From: Actinomycetota bacterium | GTDB lineage: Bacteria; Actinomycetota; Acidimicrobiia; Acidimicrobiales; MedAcidi-G1 | Assembly: GCA_018673475.1 (NCBI GenBank) | Contig: JABHCN010000015.1 | Span: forward strand, 1 to 43,823 | Direction: 5' to 3' | DNA length: 43,823 nucleotides | Part shown: piece by piece, positions 16,539 to 24,986 of the stretch | Layout: each line of letters opens with the position of its first letter | Numbering within the stretch: position 1 is the stretch's first letter | The notes under the pieces: model-generated | The model's database searches: none | The model's input: only the letters and a program-made list of their open reading frames with translations | What the model was told of the DNA's origin: nothing | Made by a program: the position numbers and the translations under genes

Positions 16539-17800
16539 CGGCTGACCTCCGGAGCGCCCACGCGGATCCTCGTTATCCGACGACCGACAACCTGCTCGAT
16601 ACAGAAACGACGTCCTGAGAACTCGACTGCCTCCCCCACCTCGGGCACATGGCCGAGGGCGTTGAAGATGAGGCCGCCAACGGTGTCCCAGTCGCCGTCT
16701 GGGAGGTTCTCGCCGAGCAGGTCGTTCAGTTCGTCGACAGGCATTCGTCCGTGGACCCGGAGATCTCCACCGGCGAGTGGCTGGGACAGCGGTTCCTCCA
16801 GGTCGAACTCGTCGACGATCTCACCGACCACCTCCTCGAGGAGGTCCTCCATGGTGACCAGGCCGGCGGTACCCCCATACTCATCAACGACCACCGCCAG
16901 GTGGAACCGCTCGGACTGCATCTGACGCAGGAGGTCGTCGGCCTTCATGGTCTCGGGGATGAAGGTCGGAGGACGCGACATGTGCACCGCGGGTTCGTCA
17001 CTTCTGCCATCCAGGTGGGCCCTTGCCAGATCCTTGACATGAACCACGCCGACGATGTCATCAATCCCGGTGCCACTGACCGGAATGCGACTGTGTCCAC
17101 CGGAAACGGCCTCTTCCAGTGCCGTCTGCACAGTGCAGCCATTTTCGACACCGACTATGTCAGGGCGGGGAACCATCACCTCTCTGACCAAGGTGTCCCC
17201 AAACGCGATTACCGACCCGATGAGCTCGTGCTCCTCCTCGTCGATTGAGCGTGTCGCCAGTGCCCTGTCGGCAACGGCCAACAACTCCTCTTCGGTGACA
17301 TCCGGGCCGACCTCGCGGGCGGACCTTGGCAGCAATCGGTCGGAGATCGTGGCGAGAAGGGTCGCCAGCCAGCGCAGGGGCACGACAGAGGCGAGCCGAC
17401 CGACCACCCCGACGGAGCGGAGGGCGACCGTGTCCGTCCGACGAAGTGCGACCGAGCGCGGAAGCGCCTCGGCGACCACGAAGACAACCAGCCCGAGCAC
17501 GGCGACCGATGGAACCACCCACCCGGCACCGGGGCGCTGGTAGGCCCAGCTGACCACCAGGGCGACCGTAGCTGTCCGACACAGAACTAGGGCCAACACG
17601 AGCGGGCGCAGAGCCTCAGAGCGACGGTCGAGAAGCGCCAGCAATGCCTCGACACGGTCGTCGTCGCCCAGACCATCTCCGATTACCTCGGCCCTGGCTC
17701 GACCGATGTGGACAATGCTCGTCTCGGCTGCAACCAGCACAGCCGAGCAACCGGTTGCCACGACGAGGAGAACCAGGCCCACCACCTCGGTGACACCCAT
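16535..17800 (-). CDS. CNNM/CorC-type CBS-domain membrane protein
   Basis: A 421-residue membrane protein of the hemolysin C/CorC/CNNM family, linked to magnesium and cobalt homeostasis. The N-terminal DUF21 region (about 1-150) has membrane segments such as VVGLVLLVVATGCSAVLVAAE and VAVLGLVVFVVAEALPRSVAL. A CBS pair follows (REVMVPRPDIVGVENG through VVVDEYGGTAGLVTMEDLLEEVVGEI), then a C-terminal CorC_HlyC domain (GDLRVHGRMPVDELNDLLGE). It is coupled to ybeY (1-base overlap, TGATG) and to era (4 bases). The family often sits beside ybeY in bacteria. Confidence 0.93.
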   Translation of the reverse strand: MGVTEVVGLVLLVVATGCSAVLVAAETSIVHIGRARAEVIGDGLGDDDRVEALLALLDRRSEALRPLVLALVLCRTATVALVVSWAYQRPGAGWVVPSVAVLGLVVFVVAEALPRSVALRRTDTVALRSVGVVGRLASVVPLRWLATLLATISDRLLPRSAREVGPDVTEEELLAVADRALATRSIDEEEHELIGSVIAFGDTLVREVMVPRPDIVGVENGCTVQTALEEAVSGGHSRIPVSGTGIDDIVGVVHVKDLARAHLDGRSDEPAVHMSRPPTFIPETMKADDLLRQMQSERFHLAVVVDEYGGTAGLVTMEDLLEEVVGEIVDEFDLEEPLSQPLAGGDLRVHGRMPVDELNDLLGENLPDGDWDTVGGLIFNALGHVPEVGEAVEFSGRRFCIEQVVGRRITRIRVGAPEVSR

Positions 17801-18282
17801 CAGAACCCGAACCCCGCCAACAGTTCCCCCTCGCGCCGCTGCATTACCTCGCGCTCCTCGTGCTCGGCATGGTCGTGGCCGAGCAGGTGGAGTATTCCGT
17901 GAACCAGCAGCAGGGACATTTCCCCCTGAAGGCCACCGTCGACACCCTTGGCCTGCCTTGCCGCCACTGCCGGACAGATCACCACGTCACCAAGGAGCAC
18001 CGGCAGGTCACCGGGCACCTCGGCAGGATCATCGACCGGGAACGCCAGAACGTCGGTGGGTCCATCGGCACCCATGTGCTCACGGTTCAGATCGGTTATC
18101 GAGTCCTCGTCGACCATGTGGACCGTCAACTCGACTGGACGAGCACCCAGACCCTCGTCGACCAGGACGTGCTCTGCAAGCGCCACCCACCGCGACGTGT
18201 CACCAGAGACGCCATCAGCGGTCGTCATGGTCCGCGCGTCGACAACGACACGCGGACGGGGTTCAGGAGGTTCCTCTCTCAT
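17800..18282 (-). CDS. ybeY: Endoribonuclease YbeY
   Basis: A zinc metalloendoribonuclease of 160 residues for 16S rRNA 3'-end maturation and ribosome quality control. The zinc site HGILHLLGHDHAEHEE (H-x3-H-x5-H) is near residues 130-145, and LNREHMGADGPTDVLAFPVD is the conserved middle motif. It starts 18 bases after phoH and shares one base with the CorC-like gene. An alternative start is the Met at residue 19, but the PRVVVDAR segment resembles the normal N-terminal strand, so I keep the longer form. Confidence 0.95.
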   Translation of the reverse strand: MREEPPEPRPRVVVDARTMTTADGVSGDTSRWVALAEHVLVDEGLGARPVELTVHMVDEDSITDLNREHMGADGPTDVLAFPVDDPAEVPGDLPVLLGDVVICPAVAARQAKGVDGGLQGEMSLLLVHGILHLLGHDHAEHEEREVMQRREGELLAGFGF

Positions 18283-18300
18283 CGTGGGCTCACCCTCATC

Positions 18301-19275
18301 TCACGTTTCGGCCCGGGGACCAGGTGCCCCGTCGGCACCTGCTGCCCCATAGGCCTCCACGATGTCCTGGACGATCCTGTGCCTAACAACGTCTCGACTG
18401 GTCAGGTACACAAAGTCAAGGCCGCTGATGTTGGCCAGGATGGGCTCGAGGTCAGCCAACCCACTGCGCCCGCCGGGCACGTCTGTCTGGCTGATATCGC
18501 CGGTAACGATCACCCGGGACCCGAATCCGAGCCTGGTCAGAAACATCTTCATCTGCTCGGGGGTGGTGTTCTGGGCTTCGTCGAGGATCACAAAGCTGTT
18601 GTTGAGGGTGCGGCCACGCATGAACGCAAGCGGCGCCACCTCGATCTCGCCGCGCTCGAGGAGACGCTGGGCCGTATCCATGTCGAGCATGTCAAAGAGG
18701 GCGTCGTAGAGGGGCCGGAAGTAGGGGTCGACCTTGGCCATCAGGTCGCCGGGCAGGAACCCGACCCGCTCGCCCGCCTCTACCAGCGGACGGGTAAGAA
18801 CGATCCGGTCAACCTGACCAGCCTGAAGTGCCCTTACGGCAAGCGCCACAGCCAGCCAACTCTTGCCCGTTCCGGCCGGGCCGATCGCGAAGGTGATGAT
18901 GTTGTCGGTAACGGCCTCGACGTAGCGCTGCTGGCCAGCCGACCGGGGCCGCACTGGTTTGCCCCGCGATGTCCGGAAGATCTCGCTGGTCAGAACCTCA
19001 GAGGGACGCTCATCGGCCCGAACCATGTCGATCGCACGCTCAAGGGTGAGCGAGTCGACGGGCAGACCACGCTCCAGAAGCAGTACCAACTCGTCGAAGA
19101 CACGGCGAACGACGTCGGCCTGCTCACCGTCAATTGTGATCTGGTTGCCACGGACATGGATGTCGGCGTGGGGAAAGGCCCCCTCGACCTGCCGTAGCAG
19201 TTCGTCGTGTTCACCCACCAGAATCGACATCAGGTCGTTACCGGGAACGCTCAACTTGACGGTGGTCTCCTGCAT
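18301..19275 (-). CDS. phoH: PhoH-like ATPase
   Basis: A PhoH-family P-loop protein of 324 residues. A KH-like N-terminal part (about 1-90) is followed by the [17 protein letters not shown] linker, Walker [20 protein letters not shown] (near 132-150), [18 protein letters not shown] and the Walker B-like [20 protein letters not shown]. The C-terminal [18 protein letters not shown] and [16 protein letters not shown] are typical. It is the first gene of the operon leading through ybeY and corC to era, consistent with an RNA-metabolism role, though PhoH's exact activity is uncertain. It is divergent from an uncharacterised gene. Confidence 0.94.
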   Translation of the reverse strand: MQETTVKLSVPGNDLMSILVGEHDELLRQVEGAFPHADIHVRGNQITIDGEQADVVRRVFDELVLLLERGLPVDSLTLERAIDMVRADERPSEVLTSEIFRTSRGKPVRPRSAGQQRYVEAVTDNIITFAIGPAGTGKSWLAVALAVRALQAGQVDRIVLTRPLVEAGERVGFLPGDLMAKVDPYFRPLYDALFDMLDMDTAQRLLERGEIEVAPLAFMRGRTLNNSFVILDEAQNTTPEQMKMFLTRLGFGSRVIVTGDISQTDVPGGRSGLADLEPILANISGLDFVYLTSRDVVRHRIVQDIVEAYGAAGADGAPGPRAET

Positions 19276-19318
19276 GGGTGTACACAGGTTACCCCTCCCG
19301 TCGTCGGAAGGTCCCGGC

Positions 19319-19324
19319 TACCCT
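19319..19324 (+). promoter_or_regulatory. -10 box, leaderless
   Basis: TACCCT, 6 bases before ATG 19331. Confidence 0.45.
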
Positions 19325-19330
19325 CGACAC

Positions 19331-19936
19331 ATGGTCGCAGAAGCGGGTGGCCCGCCACCCGAACCGGAGACCGGGGAGACCCCACCGGACACTCCCGAGC
19401 CGACACTTGAGGCGCTCGAGCGCTTCACGGCAGAGGCCGGTGCCGAGGAGGCCGTCCGTCGACTCGGGCACGAGGCGTGGCTACGCCAGCGCTCCGAGGA
19501 GGCCGGCCACCTTCAGGGACTGTTGACCGACCTGGCCGAAAGGCGTGACCCCGTAGGGGTGGCACTGTCGAGTGGGGCTCACCGCAACGGCCACATCGAG
19601 GTGATCGGTGCCGACTTCATCGGGTTGCGTCTGGACGACGGTGGATTGAGCCTGCTCGCTCTCACCTCCATCGCCTTTGTCAGCCTTGGACCCGACACGG
19701 ACCTGGTCGGCGACCGCCCCACACCCATCCGCGACACCAACCTCCACAGCGTGCTGGAACGACTCCTCAGCGACCAGCCACAGGTCACCATCGTGGTGGC
19801 CGGTTCAACGACGGCTCAGACCGGAACGCTCGAACGCCTCGGTCAGGACCTCATGATGCTGCGGTCCGCGGACGGTTCGATGGTCCACGTACCCCTTCCG
19901 TCGCTGATCGAGGTGAGGCTCTCACCGGGACGCTGA
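19331..19936 (+). CDS. Uncharacterised actinobacterial protein
   Basis: I do not recognise this 201-residue soluble protein. A Pro/Glu-rich N-terminus (about 1-30) precedes a helical part (LEALERFTAEAGAEEAVRRLGHEAW). A C-terminal region then has alternating short strands (GVALSSGAHRNGHIEVIGAD, GLSLLALTSIAFVSLG, VTIVVAGSTTAQTGTLERLG), which suggests a small beta-barrel or Sm-like fold; this is only an impression. No catalytic motif, cysteine pair or membrane segment is visible. ATG 19331 is supported by a TACCCT box 6 bases upstream. It is divergent from phoH; a GC hairpin follows the stop. Confidence 0.7.
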   Translation: MVAEAGGPPPEPETGETPPDTPEPTLEALERFTAEAGAEEAVRRLGHEAWLRQRSEEAGHLQGLLTDLAERRDPVGVALSSGAHRNGHIEVIGADFIGLRLDDGGLSLLALTSIAFVSLGPDTDLVGDRPTPIRDTNLHSVLERLLSDQPQVTIVVAGSTTAQTGTLERLGQDLMMLRSADGSMVHVPLPSLIEVRLSPGR

Positions 19937-19937
19937 C

Positions 19938-19955
19938 GCCCCTGACAACCGGGGC
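19938..19955. terminator. GC hairpin between convergent genes
   Basis: GCCCC (19938-19942) pairs with GGGGC (19951-19955) around an 8-base loop, just after the stop of the 19331 gene and facing the end of the 20001 gene. No T tract follows. Confidence 0.4.
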
Positions 19956-20000
19956 CAGAGCGCATCCGGAAGAGTCACGGCATGATGTGCTGCGCCGACA

Positions 20001-20384
20001 TCACCGACGGCGTCTGCCCTTCCGGTTCCGCTTGCCCTTCCTACCCTGCCTCAGACGCTTCCGCACCTTTCCACCGATTCCGCGTTCAGCATCCAGGTCG
20101 GCTATCACGCCGGGCACAGCCTCGTTGATGATGTCCTCGGCGGCATCCAGCAGCGCAGCGATGCTGTCATCGTCGCCCAGGCCCTGCGGCTCATCCGGGG
20201 TGGCCGGAGTCACCAGCGATCCGTGACTCCAGTTCACGTCGATACGCCGCTTCTGGAAGGAAGGACAGTCGACGGGGCACCTCCATGGGGCCTCGGGAGC
20301 CAGGTCGAGGTGGCATTTGCGCACGGTGTCGCCGTTGGGATAGCTACGGCTCTCGAAGTGCTTGCAGTCCTCCCGCATCGGCAT
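20001..20384 (-). CDS. Small Cys-containing protein with basic tail, downstream of sufB
   Basis: The function of this 127-residue protein is unknown. The N-terminal part has four cysteines in the pattern C-x16-C-x11-C-x3-C (DCKHFE, VRKCHLDL, RCPVDCPSF), which could bind a metal or a cluster. The middle is acidic (DDDSIAALLDAAEDIINE). The last 25 residues are almost all Arg, Lys and Gly, suggesting contact with nucleic acid or ribosome. ATG 20384 has AGGA about 8 bases upstream. It follows sufB by 26 bases on the same strand, so it is probably co-transcribed. A link to Fe-S metabolism is inference from position and cysteines. Confidence 0.75.
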   Translation of the reverse strand: MPMREDCKHFESRSYPNGDTVRKCHLDLAPEAPWRCPVDCPSFQKRRIDVNWSHGSLVTPATPDEPQGLGDDDSIAALLDAAEDIINEAVPGVIADLDAERGIGGKVRKRLRQGRKGKRNRKGRRRR

Positions 20385-20410
20385 GGCGTATTCCTAGCCG
20401 ATCCGGGCGA

Positions 20411-21814
20411 TCAGCCGACAGACCCCTCCATCTGCAGTTCAATCAACCGGCTCCACTCAACTGCGTACTCCATTGGCAGGGTCCGGGTAATCGGCTCGAT
20501 GAAGCCGTTCACGACCATTGACATCGACTGTTCGGCGGTCAGGCCCCTGCTCATCAGGTAGAAGAGCTGATCATCGGCAACCTTGGAGATAGTCGCCTCG
20601 TGCCCCACCACGGCATCGGCGGCTCCGACCTCCATGTACGGGTAGGTGTCGGAGATGCTGTCGTCGTCGAGTATCAGGGCATCGCACTGGACATGGCTCT
20701 TACAGCCGTATGCGTCGTCCTCAATCCTCACGAGACCCCTGTAGCTGGTGCGACCGCCGTCCTTTGAAATGGACTTTGACACGATCTTGGATGTTGTCTC
20801 GGGAGCGGCGTGGGTCATCTTGGCTCCTGCATCCTGATGCTGGCCGGCCCCCGCGTACGCCACCGAGAGCACCTCACCGGATGCCTTGGGACCCACCAGC
20901 ACCACTGCCGGATACTTCATGGTGAGACGCGATCCGATATTGCCGTCGATCCACTCCATGTGGCCCTCGGCCTCGACCCTGGCCCTCTTGGTGACCAGGT
21001 TGTAGACGTTGTTGGACCAGTTCTGGATGGTCGTGTAGGTGACGCGTGCCGATGGCCTGACCACAATCTCGACGACCGCCGAGTGGAGAGAATCGGTTGT
21101 GTACACGGGTGCGGAGCAGCCCTCGATGTAGTGGACCTCGGAGCCCTCGTCGGCGATTATCAGCGTGCGTTCAAACTGGCCCATGTTCTCGGCATTGATG
21201 CGGAAGTAGGCCTGAAGGGGCATCTCGACCTTCACGCCGGGCGGTACGTAGATGAACGAGCCGCCACTCCATGCGGCCGAGTTGAGCGCCGAGAACTTGT
21301 TGTCGTTGGGCGGGATTATCCGGCCGAACCAGGCCTTGACGATCTCAGGGTGCTCCCGCAGGGCGGTGTCCATGTCACAGAAGATGACGCCCTGGGCCTC
21401 GAGGTCCTCGCGGTTTCGGTGGTACACGACCTCGGACTCGTACTGTGCCGTTACCCCGGCGAGGTACTTGCGCTCGGCCTCGGGAATGCCGAGTTTCTCG
21501 TAGGTGTTCTTGATGGACTCGGGAACATCGTCCCAGTCATCGACCTGACCTTCGGTGGGCTTGATGTAGTAGTAGATGTCGTCGAAGTCGATGCCGGACA
21601 TGTCCCCACCCCACCGGGGCATCGGGCGGTTGTCGAAGCGCTGGAAGGACTTGAGGCGAAACTCGGTCATCCAGTCGGGCTCGCCCTTCATGCCGGAGAT
21701 CTCCCTGACCATGGCCTCGTTGATGCCCTTTCTGGGCTTGAAGACGTAGTCCTCCGCGTCGCTCCAGCCCAGCTTGTAACGGCTCAGGTCCAGATCGATC
21801 TCGGTAGGTGCCAT
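20411..21814 (-). CDS. sufB: Fe-S cluster assembly scaffold SufB
   Basis: The SUF scaffold subunit, 467 residues, which builds Fe-S clusters with SufC and SufD. Recognised blocks: [26 protein letters not shown], the [20 protein letters not shown] segment, [14 protein letters not shown] (scaffold cysteine), [21 protein letters not shown] and the C-terminal [20 protein letters not shown] chose ATG 21814 since the conserved N-terminus begins there and GGAG lies 11 bases upstream; GTG 21838 is an in-frame alternative adding 8 residues. The start lies inside a small overlapping leader ORF. No sufC, sufD, sufS or sufU is adjacent, so the operon is split. Confidence 0.95.
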   Translation of the reverse strand: MAPTEIDLDLSRYKLGWSDAEDYVFKPRKGINEAMVREISGMKGEPDWMTEFRLKSFQRFDNRPMPRWGGDMSGIDFDDIYYYIKPTEGQVDDWDDVPESIKNTYEKLGIPEAERKYLAGVTAQYESEVVYHRNREDLEAQGVIFCDMDTALREHPEIVKAWFGRIIPPNDNKFSALNSAAWSGGSFIYVPPGVKVEMPLQAYFRINAENMGQFERTLIIADEGSEVHYIEGCSAPVYTTDSLHSAVVEIVVRPSARVTYTTIQNWSNNVYNLVTKRARVEAEGHMEWIDGNIGSRLTMKYPAVVLVGPKASGEVLSVAYAGAGQHQDAGAKMTHAAPETTSKIVSKSISKDGGRTSYRGLVRIEDDAYGCKSHVQCDALILDDDSISDTYPYMEVGAADAVVGHEATISKVADDQLFYLMSRGLTAEQSMSMVVNGFIEPITRTLPMEYAVEWSRLIELQMEGSVG

Positions 21815-21870
21815 ATTGGATTTGACTCCATATTCCACTGTCGCGACATCAGCCCCGCGGGTACCGACAT
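21784..21870 (-). CDS. Leader ORF overlapping the sufB start, 28 codons
   Basis: ATG 21870 has an excellent AGGAG (21884-21880) 9 bases upstream, better than anything in front of sufB. The frame runs 28 codons to TGA at 21786-21784, passing over the sufB start in another frame, and encodes three Trp and three Met but no Cys. If translated, its ribosomes would end about 28 bases inside sufB, which could allow translational control. The signals are visible; function is inference. Confidence 0.35.
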   Translation of the reverse strand: MSVPAGLMSRQWNMESNPIWHLPRSIWT

Positions 21871-21890
21871 CGGGTATTTCTCCTACGTGG

Positions 21891-21918
21891 ATAGTAACAA
21901 TTCTACCCGGGTTTTCAA
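21891..21918 (-). promoter_or_regulatory. Promoter of sufB
   Basis: On the minus strand TTGAAA (21918-21913), a 16-base spacer and TACTAT (21896-21891) give a good sigma-70-type promoter, one of the few here with a clear -35. It predicts a leader of about 70 bases before ATG 21814. Confidence 0.6.
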
Positions 21919-21951
21919 GGGAGGTCTACGGAATAAGCAGACTCTCCGGCG

Positions 21952-22770
21952 TCAGTCGATGCGACCGTTCAGGCGGCGCTGACGCACCAACCAGCCCAGG
22001 AGCACTGCAATCGCCCGCGGGTCATGACGGAGATGGTGACCGGCCCCGCTGATCATGCGCAGGTCAGCGGCACCATGGGCCGCCGCGAGGGCCCGGGCGT
22101 CCAGTGGGGGCACTGCATTGTCGTTGCTTCCGTGCACCAACAGGAGGTTCCTCGGTCGAAGCTGGTCCACGCATGCCTCCGGGGAGATAGACGCCAGCGC
22201 ACCCGCCCAACTGTGAAAGTCGGCGGGAAACTCCGGGTCAGACAGCAGGCCGGCGTCACGTGCGTGCAGTAGCAGTCGGCGCGGGTTGTCAGCCCAGTCG
22301 GACCAGTCGGCAGGAGTGGCGAGGGCACCAACGCCCCTTATCGCCGGCTCTGCAGCTGCAGCACAGATGGCCAGGCCCGCACCGGTCCCAAAGCCGACTG
22401 CCCAGATGCCACCCACCTGCACTCCGACCTCGTCGCTGTCGCGAAGGTGTCGAGCCGCCGCCAGCAGGTCATCGCGCCAGCCATCGAGGCTGAAATTGCC
22501 CTCAGACCCCGGCATTCCACGCAGGTAGGGAACCATCGCCACCCACCCCAACTGCCTGGAGATCCTTCGGGCCAACTCGGGGAACGTGGCCGGCGAGTTG
22601 GCTCCCCCACCGGGACCACTGGGAAACCCGTGGCAGATCAGGACGGCGGGAACGTGCTCGTCGGGCTGCGGACCACCGTTGGCTACGGCGTCCTCAGGGT
22701 CAGGTGTTTCGAGGTGCGCCGCAAGACGCAGGCCACCGGACCCGTAGTGGTGGTTTGCGCTCCCGTCCAC
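21952..22770 (-). CDS. Alpha/beta-hydrolase-fold protein lacking the nucleophile
   Basis: The 272-residue protein has an alpha/beta hydrolase layout: the oxyanion strand VPAVLICHGFPSG, a helical cap, the acid residue region LLVHGSNDNAVPPLDAR and the histidine region ISGAGHHLRHD. At the nucleophile elbow, where GxSxG is expected, it reads GFGTG (nucleotides near 22386-22400), so the serine is replaced by glycine. The rest of the Asp/His pair is kept. It may therefore be non-catalytic or use another residue. It starts with GTG, 4 bases after the carbonic anhydrase gene, and is the last gene of a three-gene minus-strand operon with flavin reductase first. Confidence 0.8.
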   Translation of the reverse strand: MDGSANHHYGSGGLRLAAHLETPDPEDAVANGGPQPDEHVPAVLICHGFPSGPGGGANSPATFPELARRISRQLGWVAMVPYLRGMPGSEGNFSLDGWRDDLLAAARHLRDSDEVGVQVGGIWAVGFGTGAGLAICAAAAEPAIRGVGALATPADWSDWADNPRRLLLHARDAGLLSDPEFPADFHSWAGALASISPEACVDQLRPRNLLLVHGSNDNAVPPLDARALAAAHGAADLRMISGAGHHLRHDPRAIAVLLGWLVRQRRLNGRID

Positions 22771-22774
22771 GGCC

Positions 22775-23293
22775 TCAGTCCAGACGACGGAGGACCGAGG
22801 CGAACAGGCGGGCCCTCTCTACGTAGACCTCGGCGTTCTCGAGGTTGGCACCCTCGGCCATCACGCCCTCCCTGACGGTTGCGGGAACCCCCAGGGCCAT
22901 GGACAGGGGTGGAACAACCTGGCCGTTGCGCACAACTGCGTTCGCACCCACGATCGATCCCCGTCCGACCAGGGCCTCGTGGAGGACCACGGACCCGACA
23001 CCGACAACGACCTGGTCCTCGATCGTGCAACCCTCGAGGTGGCAGAGATGGCCCAGGGTCACATCGTCGCCGACGATCGTCGGAAGGTCAGCTGTGCAGT
23101 GGAGGACGGCGTTGTCCTGCACCGAAGACCTCGCCCCGATCACGATCTGGTTCTCGTCGGCCCTGATTACGGCATGGGGCCAGACGCTCGATTCGGGGCC
23201 CAGCACAACGGCACCGATTAGGACAGCCTCGGGATGGACGTAGGCGGTGGGATGAACCTCAGGGACGATGTCGCCGATCGCGTACAGCGGCAT
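22775..23293 (-). CDS. Gamma-class carbonic anhydrase-like protein
   Basis: A left-handed beta-helix protein of 172 residues of the gamma-carbonic anhydrase/PaaY/YrdA group. Hexapeptide repeats run through most of the chain (VLIGAVVLGPESSVWPHAVI, TIVGDDVTLGHLCHLEGC, VGVGSVVLHEALVGRGSIVG). The zinc ligands are visible as the His in QDNAVLHCTAD and two His in GHLCHLEGC. Family members hydrate carbon dioxide or are of unknown activity. Its ATG overlaps the flavin reductase stop by one base (TGATG), so the two are co-translated. Confidence 0.9.
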   Translation of the reverse strand: MPLYAIGDIVPEVHPTAYVHPEAVLIGAVVLGPESSVWPHAVIRADENQIVIGARSSVQDNAVLHCTADLPTIVGDDVTLGHLCHLEGCTIEDQVVVGVGSVVLHEALVGRGSIVGANAVVRNGQVVPPLSMALGVPATVREGVMAEGANLENAEVYVERARLFASVLRRLD

Positions 23294-23826
23294 CAGGAAC
23301 CCGAACCGACACCGGGGCCGAAGGAACCGTACGAGCCACCCAGGAACACCAGCGGCGAGCCACCGGTCTCGTGGTCCCTGAGGTCGACAACCTCACCCAC
23401 CACGAACAGGTGATCGCCGGCCTCCATGACATCAAAGACAGAACAGTCGATGCTGGCAACGCAGGAGGGAATGACGGGAGAACCGGTGAGTGCCGGAACC
23501 CAGCCGGTTCCCTCCCAGGGGTCTCCGTCGCGGGTAAAGAAGGCATTGGCCAGATCGGCCTGGTCGTCGGCCAGCACGTTCACGCAGAACGAACCACCTC
23601 CACTGATTCGAGGCCAGGTCCGTGCATTGCTACCGGTAAGGAACCCGACGAGAGGAGGATCCATCGAGACCGACACGAATGATCCGATGACGATGGCCAG
23701 GGGTTCATCGCCGTCCATGCCGGTAACGAGGGTCACCCCGGTTGGAGAGCGTCCGAGTACCTGCCGATAGGCCTCGGGGGTGATGTCACCCTTCCGGGCC
23801 GAGCGGTCGTACTGGCTGGCTTCCAC
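23293..23826 (-). CDS. Flavin reductase-domain protein (FMN-binding)
   Basis: The 177-residue protein has the flavin reductase-like split-barrel fold: YRQVLGRSPTGVTLVTGM at the start, GSFVSVSMDPPLVGFLTGSN, GGSFCVNVLADDQADLANAF and the C-terminal DHLFVVGEVVDL. Such proteins supply reduced FMN to two-component monooxygenases. No partner oxygenase is adjacent, although an LLM-type oxidoreductase lies about 13 kb away. GTG 23826 has AGGGGGA a few bases upstream. It is the first gene of the operon with the carbonic anhydrase-like and hydrolase-like genes. Confidence 0.88.
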   Translation of the reverse strand: MEASQYDRSARKGDITPEAYRQVLGRSPTGVTLVTGMDGDEPLAIVIGSFVSVSMDPPLVGFLTGSNARTWPRISGGGSFCVNVLADDQADLANAFFTRDGDPWEGTGWVPALTGSPVIPSCVASIDCSVFDVMEAGDHLFVVGEVVDLRDHETGGSPLVFLGGSYGSFGPGVGSGS

Positions 23827-23888
23827 ATGTCCCCCTGTCCTCTGCCGATATGAAGGTAGATGCGAGGGTAACCCGACACGCTCCTCGT

Positions 23889-24836
23889 TCAGGCCGTCGA
23901 GGAGAGGCCAATCTGGTGCTCGTTCTCAGTAGCCGACCATGCGGCCGTCAGCGTCACCGTCTGACCCTCGGCCGGTGCGCTCACCCGACCCACGTTGAGT
24001 CCGTCGGCGGTGCTGCCGGCCCATTCCAGCAAGCCGTCGACCGTGTCGTCGCAGTGCGAGGGGTCATGGTGGAACAGGGCAAGTTCAACAACCGAGGCCT
24101 GATGTGCAACCTCGAGCGCATAGGCGACGGTGCTGTGTCCCCAATCGCTCCGCTGTGCGAACTCCTCGGTGGTGAACTGGGCATCGTGGATCAGGAGATC
24201 CACGCCATCAGCCAACTCGAGCACAGCCTCGTCCACCCGCTGGGGGTCGTCGACCGGTTCCTGGTGGTCGCTGATGTAGGCGACGCTCACTCCACCCCAG
24301 TCGATCCGGTATCCGTTGGTCAAGCCTACGTGGGGCACCCGCCGAGTCTTGATCACTGCTGGACCGATCGACATGGTTCCGTCATCGACGTCGTTGAAGG
24401 ACACACTCCCCGCCAGGTCGTTGACACAGATCGGGAAGTAGGGCGGGTTCATGAACAAGGCGAAGGCAGCCTCCATGGAGCGGTTCCCGTCGGCCGGTCC
24501 GAACACGTCAAGGTGCGCTCCGGGCCGGTTGATCGGACCAAAGAAGGGAAGGCCCTGAACGTGGTCCCAGTGGAGGTGGCTTACAAGCGCCGTTCCCCTG
24601 AACGGAGGCGTCATGTCCCGCCGCCCACCTTCCACCCCGTGTGCACGATCGGCTTCACGATCGACCTCCATGCCGAAGTTGCGGAGGCCGGTACCCATGT
24701 CCAGGAGGATCGGGTCGGCGCCGTCAGCCTGCAGCACGACACATGAGGTGTTGCCGCCGTAGCGCTTGTTGGCATCACACGGGCAGGGGGTGGAGCCCCG
24801 GACCCCGTAGAAGCGAACGTCAAGTGAGTCGGCCAT
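23889..24836 (-). CDS. MBL-fold metallo-hydrolase
   Basis: A metallo-beta-lactamase-fold protein of 315 residues. It begins LDVRFYGVRGSTPCPC then RYGGNTSCVVL, the signature of a bacterial MBL subfamily often annotated as a phosphodiesterase-like hydrolase. The metal site is SHLHWDHVQGLPFF (HxHxDH, near residue 90); later ligands include YISDHQEP and DLLIHDAQF. ATG 24836 is preferred over 24869 because the family N-terminus starts there and TACCCT (24845-24850) lies 8 bases upstream. The substrate is not predictable. It is divergent from the selenoprotein locus. Confidence 0.88.
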   Translation of the reverse strand: MADSLDVRFYGVRGSTPCPCDANKRYGGNTSCVVLQADGADPILLDMGTGLRNFGMEVDREADRAHGVEGGRRDMTPPFRGTALVSHLHWDHVQGLPFFGPINRPGAHLDVFGPADGNRSMEAAFALFMNPPYFPICVNDLAGSVSFNDVDDGTMSIGPAVIKTRRVPHVGLTNGYRIDWGGVSVAYISDHQEPVDDPQRVDEAVLELADGVDLLIHDAQFTTEEFAQRSDWGHSTVAYALEVAHQASVVELALFHHDPSHCDDTVDGLLEWAGSTADGLNVGRVSAPAEGQTVTLTAAWSATENEHQIGLSSTA

Positions 24837-24974
24837 CAGGTACGAGGGTAGGAGTGGGCCTGATTCCACTTGTGGCGGTGTGTCAGACGTCTCAGGTGGC
24901 AGATGTCTCAGGTCCAGTCCCCAAGAAGGTCGCTACTCTCGCCGCCTGCTGGCCACCTCGGCACCGGCGTGCGC

Positions 24975-24980
24975 GATACT
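24975..24980 (+). promoter_or_regulatory. -10 box of the selenoprotein operon
   Basis: GATACT, 6 bases before GTG 24987. The 150-base gap to the divergent MBL gene holds both promoters. Confidence 0.4.
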
Positions 24981-24986
24981 CACCGT

